Part shown: piece after piece, positions 46,597 through 59,300 of the stretch
Numbering within the stretch: the first letter of the stretch is position 1
Layout of the letters: each line of letters begins with the position of its first letter
Origin: Pachyseris speciosa
Lineage: Eukaryota; Cnidaria; Anthozoa; Scleractinia; Pachyseridae
Length of the DNA: 64,000 nucleotides
NCBI GenBank assembly: GCA_016490735.1
Contig: JAEMWC010001621.1
Span: forward strand, 57,931 to 121,930
Direction: 5' to 3'
Made by a program: the position numbers and the translations under genes
The notes under the pieces: model-generated
Told to the model about the DNA's origin: nothing
The model's database searches: none
What the model saw: the letters and a program-made list of their open reading frames with translations, nothing else

Positions 46597-49500
46597 AAGG
46601 CGTCTGGTAGCCGATTTCCGGTTCAAAGTGGTCACGTCCAGGCACTCCAGATTTCCCCGTTTTCTTTTAATGCCAGTCTCAAACTTATCAAGGAAATCGT
46701 ATACCGGTGAATGTGAAACTTCTTGTGTCGAGCAGTTTCTTCTGCAAACTTGAAGGCGTCAAAGCATTTTTTTTTTCGCGCGTTAATCAGACGTTGGGGT
46801 GTGGCGCAGCGGTAACGCCTCCCAGCAAAAAGAAAATGAATTTAACTCTCTCTCTTCTAATAATAATTTCCAATAAGAGGCTTGAAGTTGCCGATATTTT
46901 CCGGTTCAAGGATCGTTTTAGGTGACGTCCATTTGAGGATACTGGGCCAGGCAATTCAACACTACGCGCTGCTTTTATAAAGAAAGCCGTCATCAAACTT
47001 ATCGAGAAATATGTCTCTAGGAAAACGTATACCTTGTGAAGGTCAAAACTCCTTATGCTGACCAGTTTTGTCTGATCTGGAGATCTACGTGCTTTCTCTG
47101 GGGCGGCGGTAACGCCTTTCAGTCAAAGGAAAATGAATTTAACCCTACCTGGAGCGCGCATGTGTCTTTTTTCTCTTATTGAAAAGCACTTTTAATAACA
47201 CTGTCCAAAAAAGGCTCAAAGTTGCCTATAAATGAAATAGCCTATAATTTGACTTGATTTATTTAGATTTGACTTGATTTAATCTCCCCAATTAGTAGAG
47301 CATCTGCGGATCGAGGAATGTTTTAGGTCACGTCCATTTGAGGATGCCTGACCAGGCAATTGAACACAACGCGCGGTTTTTATAAAGAAAGCCGTCATCA
47401 AACTTGTCGAGAAATATGTATCTAGGAAAACGTATACCTTGTGAAGGTCAAAACTCCTTATGCTGACCAGTTTTTTTCTGATCTGCAAACTTGAAGGCGT
47501 CAAAGGTAGCAAGTTCTACATGTTTTTTCGCGCGTTAATTAGACGTCGGGGGTGTGGTGCGACGGTAACGCCTCGCAGTCAAAAGAAAACGAATTTAACT
47601 CTACCTGAAGGGCACATATGTAGCACTTCTAATAACGGTGTCAAACAAGAGGCTTGAAGTTGCCGATATTTTCCGGTTCAAGGAACGTTTTAGGTGACGT
47701 CCATTTGAGGATACTGGGCCAGGCAATTCAACACTACGCGCTGCTTTTATAAAGAAAGCCGTCATCAAACTTATCGAGAAATATGTCTCTAGGAAAACGT
47801 ATACCTTGTGAAGGTCAAAACTCCTTATGCTGACCAGTTTTGTCTGATCTGGAGATCTACGTGCTTTCTCTGGGGCGGCGGTAACGCCTTTCAGTCAAAG
47901 GAAAATGAATTTAATCCTACCTGGAGCGCGCATGTGTCTTTTTTCTCTTATTGAAAAGCACTTTTAATAACAGTGTCCAAAAAGGCTCAAAGTTGCCTAT
48001 AAATGAAATAGCCTATAATTTGACTTGATTTATTTAGATTTGACTTGATTTAATCTCCCCAATTAGTAGAGCATCTGCGGATCGAGGAATGTTTCAGATC
48101 ACGTCCATTTGAAAATGTCGGACCAGGCAATTGAACACAACGCGCGGTTTTTATAAAGAAAGCCGTCATCAAACTTATCGAGAAATATGTCTTTAGGAAA
48201 ACGTATACCTTGTGAAGGTCAAAATTCCTTATGCTGACCACTTTCTCTGATCTGGAGATCTACATTCTTTCTGCGGGGGGTGTGAAGCGGCGGTAACGCC
48301 TTTCAGTCAAAAGAAAATGAATTTAACTCTACCTGAAGCGCACATGTGTAGCACTTCTAATAACGGTGTCCAACAAGAGGCTTGAAGTTGCCGATATTTT
48401 CCGGTTCAAGGAACGTTTTAGGTGACGTCCATTTGAGGATACTGGGCCAGGCAATTCAACATTACGCGCTGCTTTTATAAAGAAAGCCGTCATCAAACTT
48501 ATCGAGAAATATGTCTCTAGGAAAACCTATACCTTGTGATTTGATTTGATTTAATCTCCCCAATTAGTAGAGCATCTGCGGATCGAGGAATGTTTTAGGT
48601 CACGTCCATTTGAGGATGCCTGACCAGGCAATTGAACACAACGCGCGGTTTTTATAAAGAAAGCCGTCATCAAACTTGTCGAGAAATATGTATCTAGGAA
48701 AACGTATACCTTGTGAAGGTCAAAACTCCTTATGCTGACCAGTTTTTTTTCTGATCTGCAAACTTGAAGGCGTCAAAGGTAGCAAGTTCTACATGTTTTT
48801 TCGCGCGTTAATTAGACGTCGGGGGTGTGGTGCGACGGTAACGCCTCGCAGTCAAAAGAAAACGAATTTAACTCTACCTGAAGGGCACATATGTAGCACT
48901 TCTAATAACGGTGTCAAACAAGAGGCTTGAAGTTGCCGATATTTTCCGGTTCAAGGAACGTTTTAGGTGACGTCCATTTGAGGATACTGGGCCAGGCAAT
49001 TCAACATTACGCGCTGCTTTTATAAAGAAAGCCGTCATCAAACTTATCGAGAAATATGTCTCTAGGAAAACGTATACCTTGTGAAGGTCAAAACTCCTTA
49101 TGCTGACCAGTTTTGTCTGATCTGGAGATCTACGTGCTTTCTCTGGGGCGGCGGTAACGCCTTTCAGTCAAAGGAAAATGAATTTAACCCTACCTGGAGC
49201 GCGCATGTGTCTTTTTTCTCTTATTGAAAAGCACTTTTAATAACAGTGTCCAAAAAAGGCTCAAAGTTGCCTATAAATGAAATAGCCTATAATTTGACTT
49301 GATTTATTTAGATTTTACTTGATTTAATCTCCCCAATTAGTAGAGCATCTGCGGATCGAGGAATGTTTCAGATCACGTCCATTTGAAAATGTCGGACCAG
49401 GCAATTGAACACAACACGCGGTTTTTATAAAGAAAGCCGTCATCAAACTTATCGAGAAATATGTCTTTAGGAAAACGTATACCTTGTGAAGGTCAAAATT

Positions 49501-51610
49501 CCTTATGCTGACCACTTTCTCTGATCTGGAGATCTACATTCTTTCTGCGGGGGTGTGAAGCGGCGGTAACGCCTTTCAGTCAAAAGAAAATGAATTTAAC
49601 TCTACCTGAAGCGCACATGTGTAGCACTTCTAATAACGGTGTCCAACAAGAGGCTTGAAGTTGCCGATATTTTCCGGTTCAAGGAACGTTTTAGGTGACG
49701 TCCATTTGAGGATACTGGGCCAGGCAATTTAACACTACGCGCTGCTTTTATAAAGAAAGCCGTCATCAAACTTATCGAGAAATATGTCTCTAGGAAAACG
49801 TATACCTTGTGATTTGATTTGATTTAATCTCCCCAATTAGTAGAGCATCTGCGGATCGAGGAATGTTTTAGGTCACGTCCATTTGAGGATGCCTGACCAG
49901 GCAATTGAACACAACGCGCGGTTTTTATAAAGAAAGCCGTCATCAAACTTGTCGAGAAATATGTATCTAGGAAAACGTATACCTTGTGAAGGTCAAAACT
50001 CCTTATGCTGACCACTTTCTCTGATCTGGAGATCTACGTGCTTTCTATTGGGGTGTGGAGCGGCGGTAACGCCTTACAATCAAAGGAAAATGAATCTAAC
50101 CCTATCTGGAGCGCGCATGTGTTTTTTTTCTCTTATTGAAAAGCACTTTTAATAACAGTGTCCAAAAAAGGCTCGAAGTAGCCTATAATTGAAGTAGCCT
50201 ATAATTTGATTTGATTTATTTAGATTTGATTTGATTTAATCTCCCCAATTAGTAGAGCATCTGCGGATCGAGGAATGTTTTAGGTCACGTCCATTTGAGG
50301 ATGCCTGACCAGGCAATTGAACACAACGCGCGGTTTTTATAAAGAAAGCCATCATCAAACTTGTCGAGAAATATGTATCTAGGAAAACGTATACCTTGTG
50401 AAGGTCAAAACTCCTTATGCTGACCACTTTCTCTGATCTGGAGATCTACGTGCTTTCTATTGGGGTGTGGAGCGGCGGTAACGCCTTACAATCAAAGGAA
50501 AATGAATCTAACCCTATCTGGAGCGCGCATGTGTTTTTTTTCTCTTATTGAAAAGCACTTTTAATAACAGTGTCCAAAAAAGGCTCGAAGTAGCCTATAA
50601 TTGAAGTAGCCTATAATTTGATTTGATTTATTTAGATTTGATTTGATTTAATCTCCCCAATTAGTAGAGCATCTGCGGATCGAGGAATGTTTTAGGTCAC
50701 GTCCATTTGAGGATGCCGGACCAGGCAATTGAACACAACGCGCGGTTTTTATAAAGAAAGCCGTCATCAAACTTATCGAGAAATATGTCTTTAGGAAAAC
50801 GTATACCTTGTGAAGGTCAAAATTCCTTATGCTGACCACTTTCTCTGATCTGGAGATCTACATTCTTTCTGCGGGGGGTGTGAAGCGGCGGTAACGCCTT
50901 TCAGTCAAAAGAAAATGAATTTAACTCTACCTGAAGCGCACATGTGTAGCACTTCTAATAACGGTGTCCAACAAGAGGCTTGAAGTTGCCGATATTTTCC
51001 GGTTCAAGGAACGTTTTAGGTGACGTCCATTTGAGGATACTGGGCCAGGCAATTCAACATTACGCGCTGCTTTTATAAAGAAAGCCGTCATCAAACTTAT
51101 CGAGAAATATGTCTCTAGGAAAACCTATACCTTGTGATTTGATTTGATTTAATCTCCCAATTAGTAGAGCATCTGCGGATCGAGGAATGTTTTAGGTCAC
51201 GTCCATTTGAGGATGCCTGACCAGGCAATTGAACACAACGCGCGGTTTTTTTAAAGAAAGCCATCATCAAACTTGTCGAGAAATATGTATCTAGGAAAAC
51301 GTATACCTTGTGAAGGTCAAAACTCCTTATGCTGACCAGTTTTTTTCTGATCTGCAAACTCGAAGGTGTTAAAGCATGCGAGTTCTACATGTTTTTGCGC
51401 GCGGTAACGCTTCTCAGTCAAAAGAAAATGAATTCAACTCTACCAGAAGCGCACATGTGTAGCACTTCTAATAACAGTGTCCAACAAGAGGCTTGAAGTT
51501 GCCGATATTTTCCGGTTCAAGGAACGTTTTAGGCCACGTCCATTTGAGGATGCTGGGCACGGCAATTCAACACTACGCGCTGTTTTTATAAAGAAACCCG
51601 ACTTGTGTTA
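46597..51610. repeat. array of ~400-bp units derived from the ATPase gene's 5' flank
   Basis: About 15 units of two related types. Type A begins AATCTCCCCAATTAGTAGAG (near 47281, 48053, 48551, 49327, 49827, 50239, 50651, 51149). Type B begins GAAGTTGCCGATATTTTCCG (near 46881, 47655, 48380, 48926, 49660, 50978, 51490). Both share the GGT(C/G)ACGTCCATTTGAGGAT and CGTATACCTTGTGAAGGTCA blocks. A higher-order period of about 1.27 kb links 47281-48550 to 48551-49820, and A units at 49827, 50239 and 50651 are spaced exactly 412 bp. The segment 46597-46880, touching the gene's promoter, is a diverged unit (shared CCGGTTCAA, TCAAACTTATC, CTGCAAACTTGAAGGCGTCA). Each unit also carries CGGCGGTAACGCC and a TTTTTATAAAG motif. 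The recurring 63-codon minus-strand frame is not regarded as a gene. Confidence 0.85.
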
Positions 51611-51743
51611 TCTCTAACAAAATTGTAATGGCCTGCTTCAGTTTCAGTGTCTGACATGACTTATTTGAAATTCTGAAAATACCAATAAATTATTGTTGTC
51701 GTTGTTGTTGTTGCTGAATACAACCTCCCTTCGACGCCCAAAG

Positions 51744-52193
51744 CCAGGGGCACCCAGCGACAAGTTTCGGTAGATATCTGTTCGGTGGAGGTTAATTCGC
51801 CTTGGGTTTTCGGCGTCGATTAAAGAGTGCGCTCGGATTTTCGTAACTAAAACGTGGCCTAAAAGATTCGTAATTGGGAAATCATAGCCCCTGAGGTTTT
51901 CGGAAGGCCGTAATTGCTGATTTTGGCAGTCAAAACCGTCAGCTAGCATTTTAGGAAAGAAAACAGTTCCCATGAAAGTTCGTTGAAAGTTCACAGGCAG
52001 CTAGCATTTTCTCAAAGGGAGATTTTGTTCCCTAACATTTTCGGGCAGTTAAAATTTCAGCTAGGGTATCCGAACTGATGAACCTCTTCTAGCTTATGAA
52101 AACCTCACTTTAAACTTACTTCAAACACCATCAGGTACTTAAAAATGCCTTCCTACAGCTTTTGGTTGATTTGGCTCGTTGGGTGCCGCTGCA
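51744..52193 (+). mobile_element. MITE with CAGGGGCACCCA ends, copy 1
   Basis: The 5' end CAGGGGCACCCAGCGA and the 3' end TCGTTGGGTGCCGCTG are inverted. CAAAGC borders both sides, a likely 6-bp duplication. The interior (TTTTCGGCGTCGATTAA, ACTAAAACGTGGCCTAAAAG) matches the copies at 54886 and 55560. Confidence 0.7.
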
Positions 52194-53236
52194 AAGCCTC
52201 CCCAAGTGGACAAAGGACGGCTGTAGAAGAAGAGGAAGACTTTATTGTACTTACCAAAAAATTTACAAAATAATTTACATGCTGTGTGTGCATTCTATAA
52301 TTCATAAACATAACATGATAAATAAATGTTAACAGTAGGACTATATACAAATGTCGAACTAATGACCTTCCATTCGTTATTCACAGAACCGAAATACCGG
52401 GGAATGGAAGTTTACAGTAAAACTTACCGAAACTGTATTTTTCATTTTTTATTTCAAATTGAAAGATAAAATCCGGGACGATAGACTGCGCGTGTTCATT
52501 CAATATTTTCCACTGAATATTTTCAACTAAGGATTTATAAACCCTATGCAGACATTAAACCGAATAAACCGGCTTTACACATAATACAGTACGTTACATG
52601 GGAAACTAAACACACAAGCCTTATACTACGAAAAAAACTGATATGGTACAAGAACATATAGTTCGCAAAAATTCCTCCTCTTTGCCGCTACGCCCTTGTA
52701 ACGCACAAAGTCACTAAAACTTTTGGAATGTCTGATGTTCTATGAAAGATCTGTAATTATAGTAGATGACACGTAAACGATTCTCAGGGATTGTAGCCTT
52801 AAGTGTCAGCGATCTCCTCCCCTAATCGGACTGAAGACGGATGGGATTTTAATTAACGCAATTTTAAATCACTTTTCTGGTGGAAAATTGAACGACGTAC
52901 ATCCGTTATTTGATTAAGTGATTAAGTTTCTTTATAACAGGCTGCTTTAGCCCTAATGACTTTGCAAGAGGCGTACTTCAAACCTCGAACTTTTCATGCA
53001 CCGAACTCAATTCGTGTCTGGGTCGATGGGAAAAAATTGTTTCAGACGCCGAATTAAATTCGTAAAAACAGTAAAACTGACAACCAATTTCTACCCTAAA
53101 ACGGCGAAAAAAAAATTACAGAGTACCAGTTTAATAATTAGAGTTACATGGCTATTCGCTGGTCTTCATGCAAGGGCCAATTTGTTTGAAAATTTGGGAA
53201 AACTCTTGCGATGCTGGTTTTACTCTCTTTCTAAGA

Positions 53237-53237
<1 letters not shown>

Positions 53238-53280
<43 letters not shown>

Positions 53281-53512
53281 GGTTTATTGGCAACATTTCT
53301 ACATAGCAGCTCTTCATTTACCAATTAACTCTAAATCAAATCAAATGTTGGTTTTTGGCGAGAGGGGAAAACCGGAGTACCGGAGAAAAACCTCTCGGAG
53401 CAGAGTAGAGAACCAATAAACTCAGCCTACTTATGACGCCGAGTCCGGGAATCGAACCCGGGACACATTGGTGGAAGGCGAGCGCTCTCACCACTGCGCA
53501 AACCCTGCTCCC
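53238..53512 (-). mobile_element. tRNA-derived SINE with (AAT)n tail
   Basis: On the minus strand the head has an A-box-like TGCGCAGTGGTGAGAGCGC (complement at 53482-53500) and a B box GGGTTCGATTCCC (complement at 53447-53459). A tRNA-unrelated body follows, ending in (ATT)n (53238-53279 on the plus strand). Pol III promoter spacing and tail identify a SINE, not a tRNA gene. Confidence 0.85.
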
Positions 53513-53865
53513 TACATGGTCCTTGCTCTGGAATGGTGCTCTGGAATGGTCCCAAATGCCTTTGTCCGGGTGTCGACAAAACGAAGATCTATGAGGCCCT
53601 GCCAGGGGAGGGTCCCGTGTCGCTTGTATGAATTTTAAAATCCCCCTTGTCGGTGTTTAAATCGCTAATTCTCGGCTTTGATGCCACTGTCGGAACTTTG
53701 CCGTGCCGGGAGTGATGTCGCCTGTCGGGATTTCATTTTCTGTGCTGTCGCTACTTTTTGGGCCATGTCGCTTGTCGGAATTTACCCTGGGAGGGCCTCA
53801 ACTATGTCAGAAGAACAAAGAACAAAGTCTTGGTTGTCAATAAAATTTACATGCAATGGAATGAA

Positions 53866-54185
53866 AACGTGCTGAAACGCTTTATTTCAGTGACTTCGAC
53901 AAAACAATAAAAACGATAAGTTCTTCGTTTTGTAGCTTAAACCACCTCAGACTACAAAAGCAATACCAGCGCTAAAACGTTTTATTTCATGCTAAATCCC
54001 CAATTGAAATCGATGGGGTCTTCGTTTTCTAGTTTTGCCCGGCTAAGAGTAGCTACAAAACGAAAGATCCGCTCTAAAACGCTTTATTTGAGCTAAATCA
54101 TTGAAGTCTTTGGGTTCTTCGTTTTGTAGGTTTGCCCGCCTCAAACTACACAACGAAGACCCTCGCTAAAACGCGGTTACTCGTT
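53866..54185. repeat. ~100-bp tandem repeat, three to four copies
   Basis: GCTAAAACGCTTTATTTCA-like starts recur near 53870, 53971, 54071 and 54163, each followed by variants of TCTTCGTTTTGTAG and CCTCAAACTACAAAACGAA. Units are moderately diverged. Confidence 0.6.
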
Positions 54186-54885
54186 TTGTTCTGTAGGACC
54201 TGTAGAAACCGGACTAAAATGTTCGAAAGCCGATTAATGCTAACCCGGGATTAGGAGTCAACCGAAGTTTTCATCTCGCTCGTTGAGAAATTTTTGCAAA
54301 TCATATTTTAGGCTTAAAGTAAAGTTAAATTCCGATCAACACTTACTGGAATCAAAGCCGGTCACTCCGGCTAACCCAGTACAGCTAGCTTAATCGTGCT
54401 TTGAACAAATGGGTCCAGAAATTACTGCCTTAAATGACTAAATGAATAAGAAACAACTACTTTAAGGCTAAAGCATTTCATAGGCACGAAGGTTGACAAT
54501 ATAAAAATTACAAATTTTACTTATCTAACTTCGGACTTTGTTTCAAGTCATCTTTCAGCATCGAAATAAAAAGTTAGCCATTTCAAAGTCCCAGTTTTGT
54601 ACTGGAAGAGCCTATTTCAATATTGCTTTCGAATTCAGACATTCATTTTCAGAGCTGTAACAACCTAGTGAGCAACGGAGTTTATTGTTCATCAGTTGTT
54701 GTTGCAATCAAGAATTCAACGTGGTTAACATAAACGTGTGCCAGGATAAGATTGATGTACACGGCTTTTTGGAATAGAACAGGTTTTGTATAACGTACTG
54801 TGATGTTATCTTGGGCAGTTTACAGGGGCATAGCGAGGTTTTTGAATAGTTATAGGCCTGTTTTTAACGCGAAAGTCGTTATCAC

Positions 54886-55275
54886 AGTGGCATCTAACGA
54901 CAAGTTTCGGTAGATAACTGTTCGAGGGAGGGTTATTCGCCTTGGGCTTTCGGCGTCGATTAATAATGCACTCGGATTTTCGTAACTAAAACGTGGCCTA
55001 AAAGATTCACAATTGGGAAATCATAGCCCTGAGGTTTTCGGAAAGGTCGTAATTTCTGGCAGTAAGAAACGTCAGGTAGCATTTTCGGAAAGAAAATATA
55101 GGTTCCCTAGTAAGCTCGTGGAAAGTTCATTTCAGCTTACATTTCTCAAAGGAAGATTTTGTTCCCTGACATTTTCGGGAAAATTAAAACTTCAGCTAGG
55201 GAAAATTCCGAAAAGATGAAATTCTTCTAGCTTATGAAAACATCTCTTTAGACAGCTTTCAAACACCATAAAGGT
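54886..55275 (+). mobile_element. same MITE family, 3'-truncated copy 2
   Basis: Starts with a degraded end (CTAACGACAAGTTTCGG) and follows copy 1 through AACACCATAAAGG, then breaks off. Confidence 0.65.
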
Positions 55276-55359
55276 TGACCACACCACCAGGGTCTACTTC
55301 CCCTTCTCTTTTTGAACAGTGGTGTGGGTTCTTTAACGTCAAACAAGACTAACAGATCA

Positions 55360-55390
55360 GGGAGAGAGAGAGAGAGGGAGAGAGAGCTGT
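55360..55390. repeat. (GA)n microsatellite
   Basis: A purine run of repeated GA interrupted by GGG. Confidence 0.85.
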
Positions 55391-55559
55391 GAGATGGGAC
55401 CTACGATTTTTCGTCCTTATCCGAGAACACTAGAAAGTATAACCGTTTGCATATGTTATTACAAAGGCAGCACTACTTTCTCCTCAATTGACATCTGTGA
55501 ATTACCAAAAAGTTCTGGATGCCGAGAAAGATTCCTTCCTCATCTCAGCTGTCCATTCG

Positions 55560-56008
55560 ACAGGGGCACCCAACGAGCCAAATCAACCAAAAGCTGTAGA
55601 AAGGCATTTTTAAGTACCTTATGGTTTTTGAAGTCTGTTTAAAGTGATGTTTTCATAAGCTAGAATAAGTTCATCTGTTCGGATTCCATAGCTGAAATTT
55701 TAATTGTGCGTTAATGTTAGGGAACAAAATCTTCCTTTGAGAAAATGCAAGCTGAAATTAACTTTCCATGAGCTTTCTAGGGAACTATTTTCTTTCCGAA
55801 AATGCTAGCTGACGGTTTTGACTGCCAAAAACAACAATTATGACCTTTCCGAAAACCCCAGGGACTATGATTTCCCCATATCGAATCTTTTAGGCCACGT
55901 TTTAGTTACGAAAATCCGAGTGCACTCTTTAATCGACGCCGAAAGCCCAAGGCGAATTACCCTCTACCGAACAGATATCTACGGAAACTTGTCGTTGGGT
56001 GCCCGGCT
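55560..56008 (-). mobile_element. same MITE family, full-length copy 3 (inverted)
   Basis: Begins CAGGGGCACCCAACGAGCC and ends TTGTCGTTGGGTGCCCGGCTG minus its last base pair context; ATTCGA is exactly duplicated on both sides, a 6-bp target duplication. With copy 2 it forms an inverted pair. Confidence 0.75.
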
Positions 56009-56358
56009 GATTCGAGCCACACATAAGCTAATAAAAAAAACCTCGGCCTCTACATGTACTTCTAAGGTACTTCATGTGAGAAATAAGTTTTTAACAAAAA
56101 CAACAAGAAAAAAATTACACACTAGTAAAGACCGTTTGCATTGACACTCTTGCGGCAATACTCAGCCCTGAAGGGGAACCCTATACAGAGGTGCTGGAGG
56201 CAATTGAGTTAATTCACTGTTATCCCAAAGAACAAAGCTACCCCTGAAATAATAAGACACCCCACGAGAATGGAATCCACCTTGCCAAAAAAGATATTCT
56301 ATTAACAGTGGGTTATGATTTTGAGAAAGAAGATCAGCTGCCTTACAGTAATAAAGCT

Positions 56359-56372
56359 GGGGGGGGGGGGGG
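56359..56372. repeat. poly-G tract at the inner edge of the right satellite
   Basis: Fourteen G bases, just before the satellite starts. Confidence 0.9.
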
Positions 56373-56399
56373 CAATTAAACTAAGTTGGGTGAAGCCCT

Positions 56400-59300
56400 G
56401 AGTATGAATGAATGTCCGTGAAGGTAAAAGAAGGCAAATATGGGTGAATGAATGCAAATGAAGGTAGAAAAAGGAAATTGTGGGTGAATGAATGTGGATT
56501 AAGGTAGATGAAGGCAAATGTGGGCAAATGGTTGTGGATTATAAGGTCGATGAAGGCAAATGTGGGTGAATGAATGTGGATTGATGTAGATTAAGGCAAA
56601 TGTTTGTGACTGGATGTGGATTAGGGTAGATGAAGGCAAATTTGATGAATGAATGTGGATTAAGGTAGATAAAGGCAAATGTGGGCGAATGAATGTGGAA
56701 TAAGGTAGATGGAGGCAAATGTGGGTAAATGATTGTAGGTTAGGGTAACTGAGGACAGATTAGGGTGAATGAATGTGGATTAAGGGAGATGAAGGAAGAT
56801 GTGGGTGAATGAAATGTGGGTTAAGGTAGATGAAGGTATATGTGGGTGAATGAATGTGGAATAAGGCAGATGAATGCAAATGTGGGTCATGAATGAATAT
56901 GGGTTAAGGTACATGAGGACAGATGAGGGTGAATGAATGTGGATTAAGGGAGATGAAGGTAGATGTGGGTGAATGAATGTGGATTAAGGTAGATGAAGGT
57001 AAATGTGTGTGAATGACTGTGAAATAAGGTAGATGAAGGCAAATGTGGGTAAATGAATGTGGATTAATGTGGAGATGAAGGTAGATGTGGGTGAATGAGT
57101 GTGGATTGAGGTAGATGAAGGTAAATGTGGGTGAATGAATGTGGAATAAGGCAGATGAAGGCATTTGTGGGTGAATGAATATGGGTAAAGTTAGATGAGG
57201 ACAGATGAGCCTGGTGAATGAATGTGGATTAAGGGAGATGAAGGTAAGTGAGGGTGAATGAATGTGGAATTAGGTAGATGACGGCAAATGTGGGTAAATG
57301 AATATGGGTTAAGTTAGATAATGGCAAATTTGGATGAATGAATGCAGCATAAGGGTAGATGAAGGAAAATTTGGGTGAATGAATGCAGATGAAGGTAGGT
57401 GAAGGCACCTTTGGGTGAATGAATGCAAGTTAATGTAGACGAGGTCAAATGTTGGCGAATGAATGTGCATTAAGGTAAACGTGGGTCAATGAACGTGGAA
57501 GAAGGTAGATGAAGACAAACGTGGATACATGAATGAATTTGGATAAAGGTAGATGAAGGCAAATGTGGATGAATGAATGTGGATTAAATTAAATGAGGGC
57601 AAATGAGGGTCAATGAATGTGGATTAAGGGAGATGAAGGCAAACGTGCATGAGTGAATGTGGATTGAGGTAGATGAGGGGAAATTAGGGTGAATGAATGT
57701 GGATTAAGGGAGATGAAGGTAGATGTGGGTGAATGAATGTGGATGAAGGTAGATGAAGGTTAATGTGGTCAAATGAATGTGGAATAAGGTAGATGAAGGC
57801 AAATATGCATGAATGGATGTGGATTAAGGTAGATGACGGTAAATGTGGGTAAATGAATGTGGAATAAGGTAGATGAAGGCAAATGTGGATGAATGAATGT
57901 CAGTTAAGGTAGACGAGGGTAAATGAGGGTGAATGAATGTGGATTAAGGGAGATGAAGGTAGATGTGGGTGAATAAATGTGGTTGAAGGTAGATGAAGGT
58001 AAATATGGGCCAATGAATGTGGATTAAGGGAGTTGAAGGCAAATGTGGATGAATGGATGTGGATTAAGGGAGATGATGGCAAATGAGGGTCAATGAATGT
58101 GGATTAAGGTAGATGAAGGTAAATGTGGGCAAGTGAATGTGGAATAAGGTAGATGAAGGCAAATGTGCATGGATGAATGTGAATTAAGGTAGATGATGGG
58201 AAATTAAGGTGAATGAATGTGGATTAAGGGAGATGAAGGTAGATGTGGGTGGATGAATGTGGCTGAAGGTAGATGAAGGCAGATGTTGGCAAATGAATGT
58301 GGAATAAGGTAGATGAAGGCAAATATGCATGAATGAATGTGGATTAAGGTAGATGATGGTAAATGTCGGCGAATGAATGTGGAATAAGTTAGATGAAGGC
58401 AAATGTGGATGAATGAATGTCGATTAAGGTAGATGAGGGCAAAGGAGGGTGAATGAATGTGAATTAAGGGAGATGAAGGTAGATGTGGGTGAATGAATGT
58501 GGATGAAGGTAGAGGAGGATAAATGTGGGCCAATGAGTGAGATGAAGGCAAATGTGGCTGAATGAATGTGGATTAAGGGAGATGAAGGCAATTGTGGATG
58601 AATGAATGTGGATTAAGATAGATGAAGGAAAATGTGAGCAAATGGATGTGGATGAAGGTAGATGAAGGTAAATGTGAATGAATGAATGTGGATTAAGGTA
58701 GATGAGGGCAAATGAGGGTGAATGAATGTGGATTAAGGGAGATGAAGGTAGATTTGGGTGAATGAATGTGGATGAAGGTAGATGAAGGTAAATGTGGGTG
58801 AATAAATGTGGAATAACGTAGATGAAGGCAGATGAGGGTGAATGGATGTGGATTAAGGTAGATGACGGTAAATGTGGGTAAATGAATGTGGAATAAGGTA
58901 GATGAAGGCAAATATGCATGAATGGATGTGGATTAAGGTAGATGACGGTAAATGTGGGTAAATGAATGTGGAATAAGGTAGATGAAGGCAAATGTGGATG
59001 AATGAATGTCAATTAAGGTAGATGAGGGTAAATGAGGGTGAATGAATGTGGATTAAGGGAGATGAAGGTAGATGTGGGTGAACAAATGTGGTTGAAGGTA
59101 GATGAAGGTAAATGTGGGCCAATGAATGTGGATTAAGGGAGTTGAAGGCAAATGTGAATGAATGGATGTGGATTAAGGGAGATGAAGGCATTAATGAGGG
59201 TCAATGAATGTGGATTAAGGTAGATGAAGGTAAATGTGGGCAAGTGAATGTGGAATAAGGTAGATGAAGGCAAATGTGCATGGATGAATGTGAATTAAGG

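Noticed and set aside
47279..51357. Recurring 63-codon frame in the 400-bp array
   Set aside because: It repeats because the DNA repeats; changes do not favour silent positions as far as I can see, and it has no recognisable domain.
53440..53512. A tRNA gene on the minus strand
   Set aside because: It has A- and B-box motifs but no full cloverleaf, and it continues into a SINE body with an (ATT)n tail.
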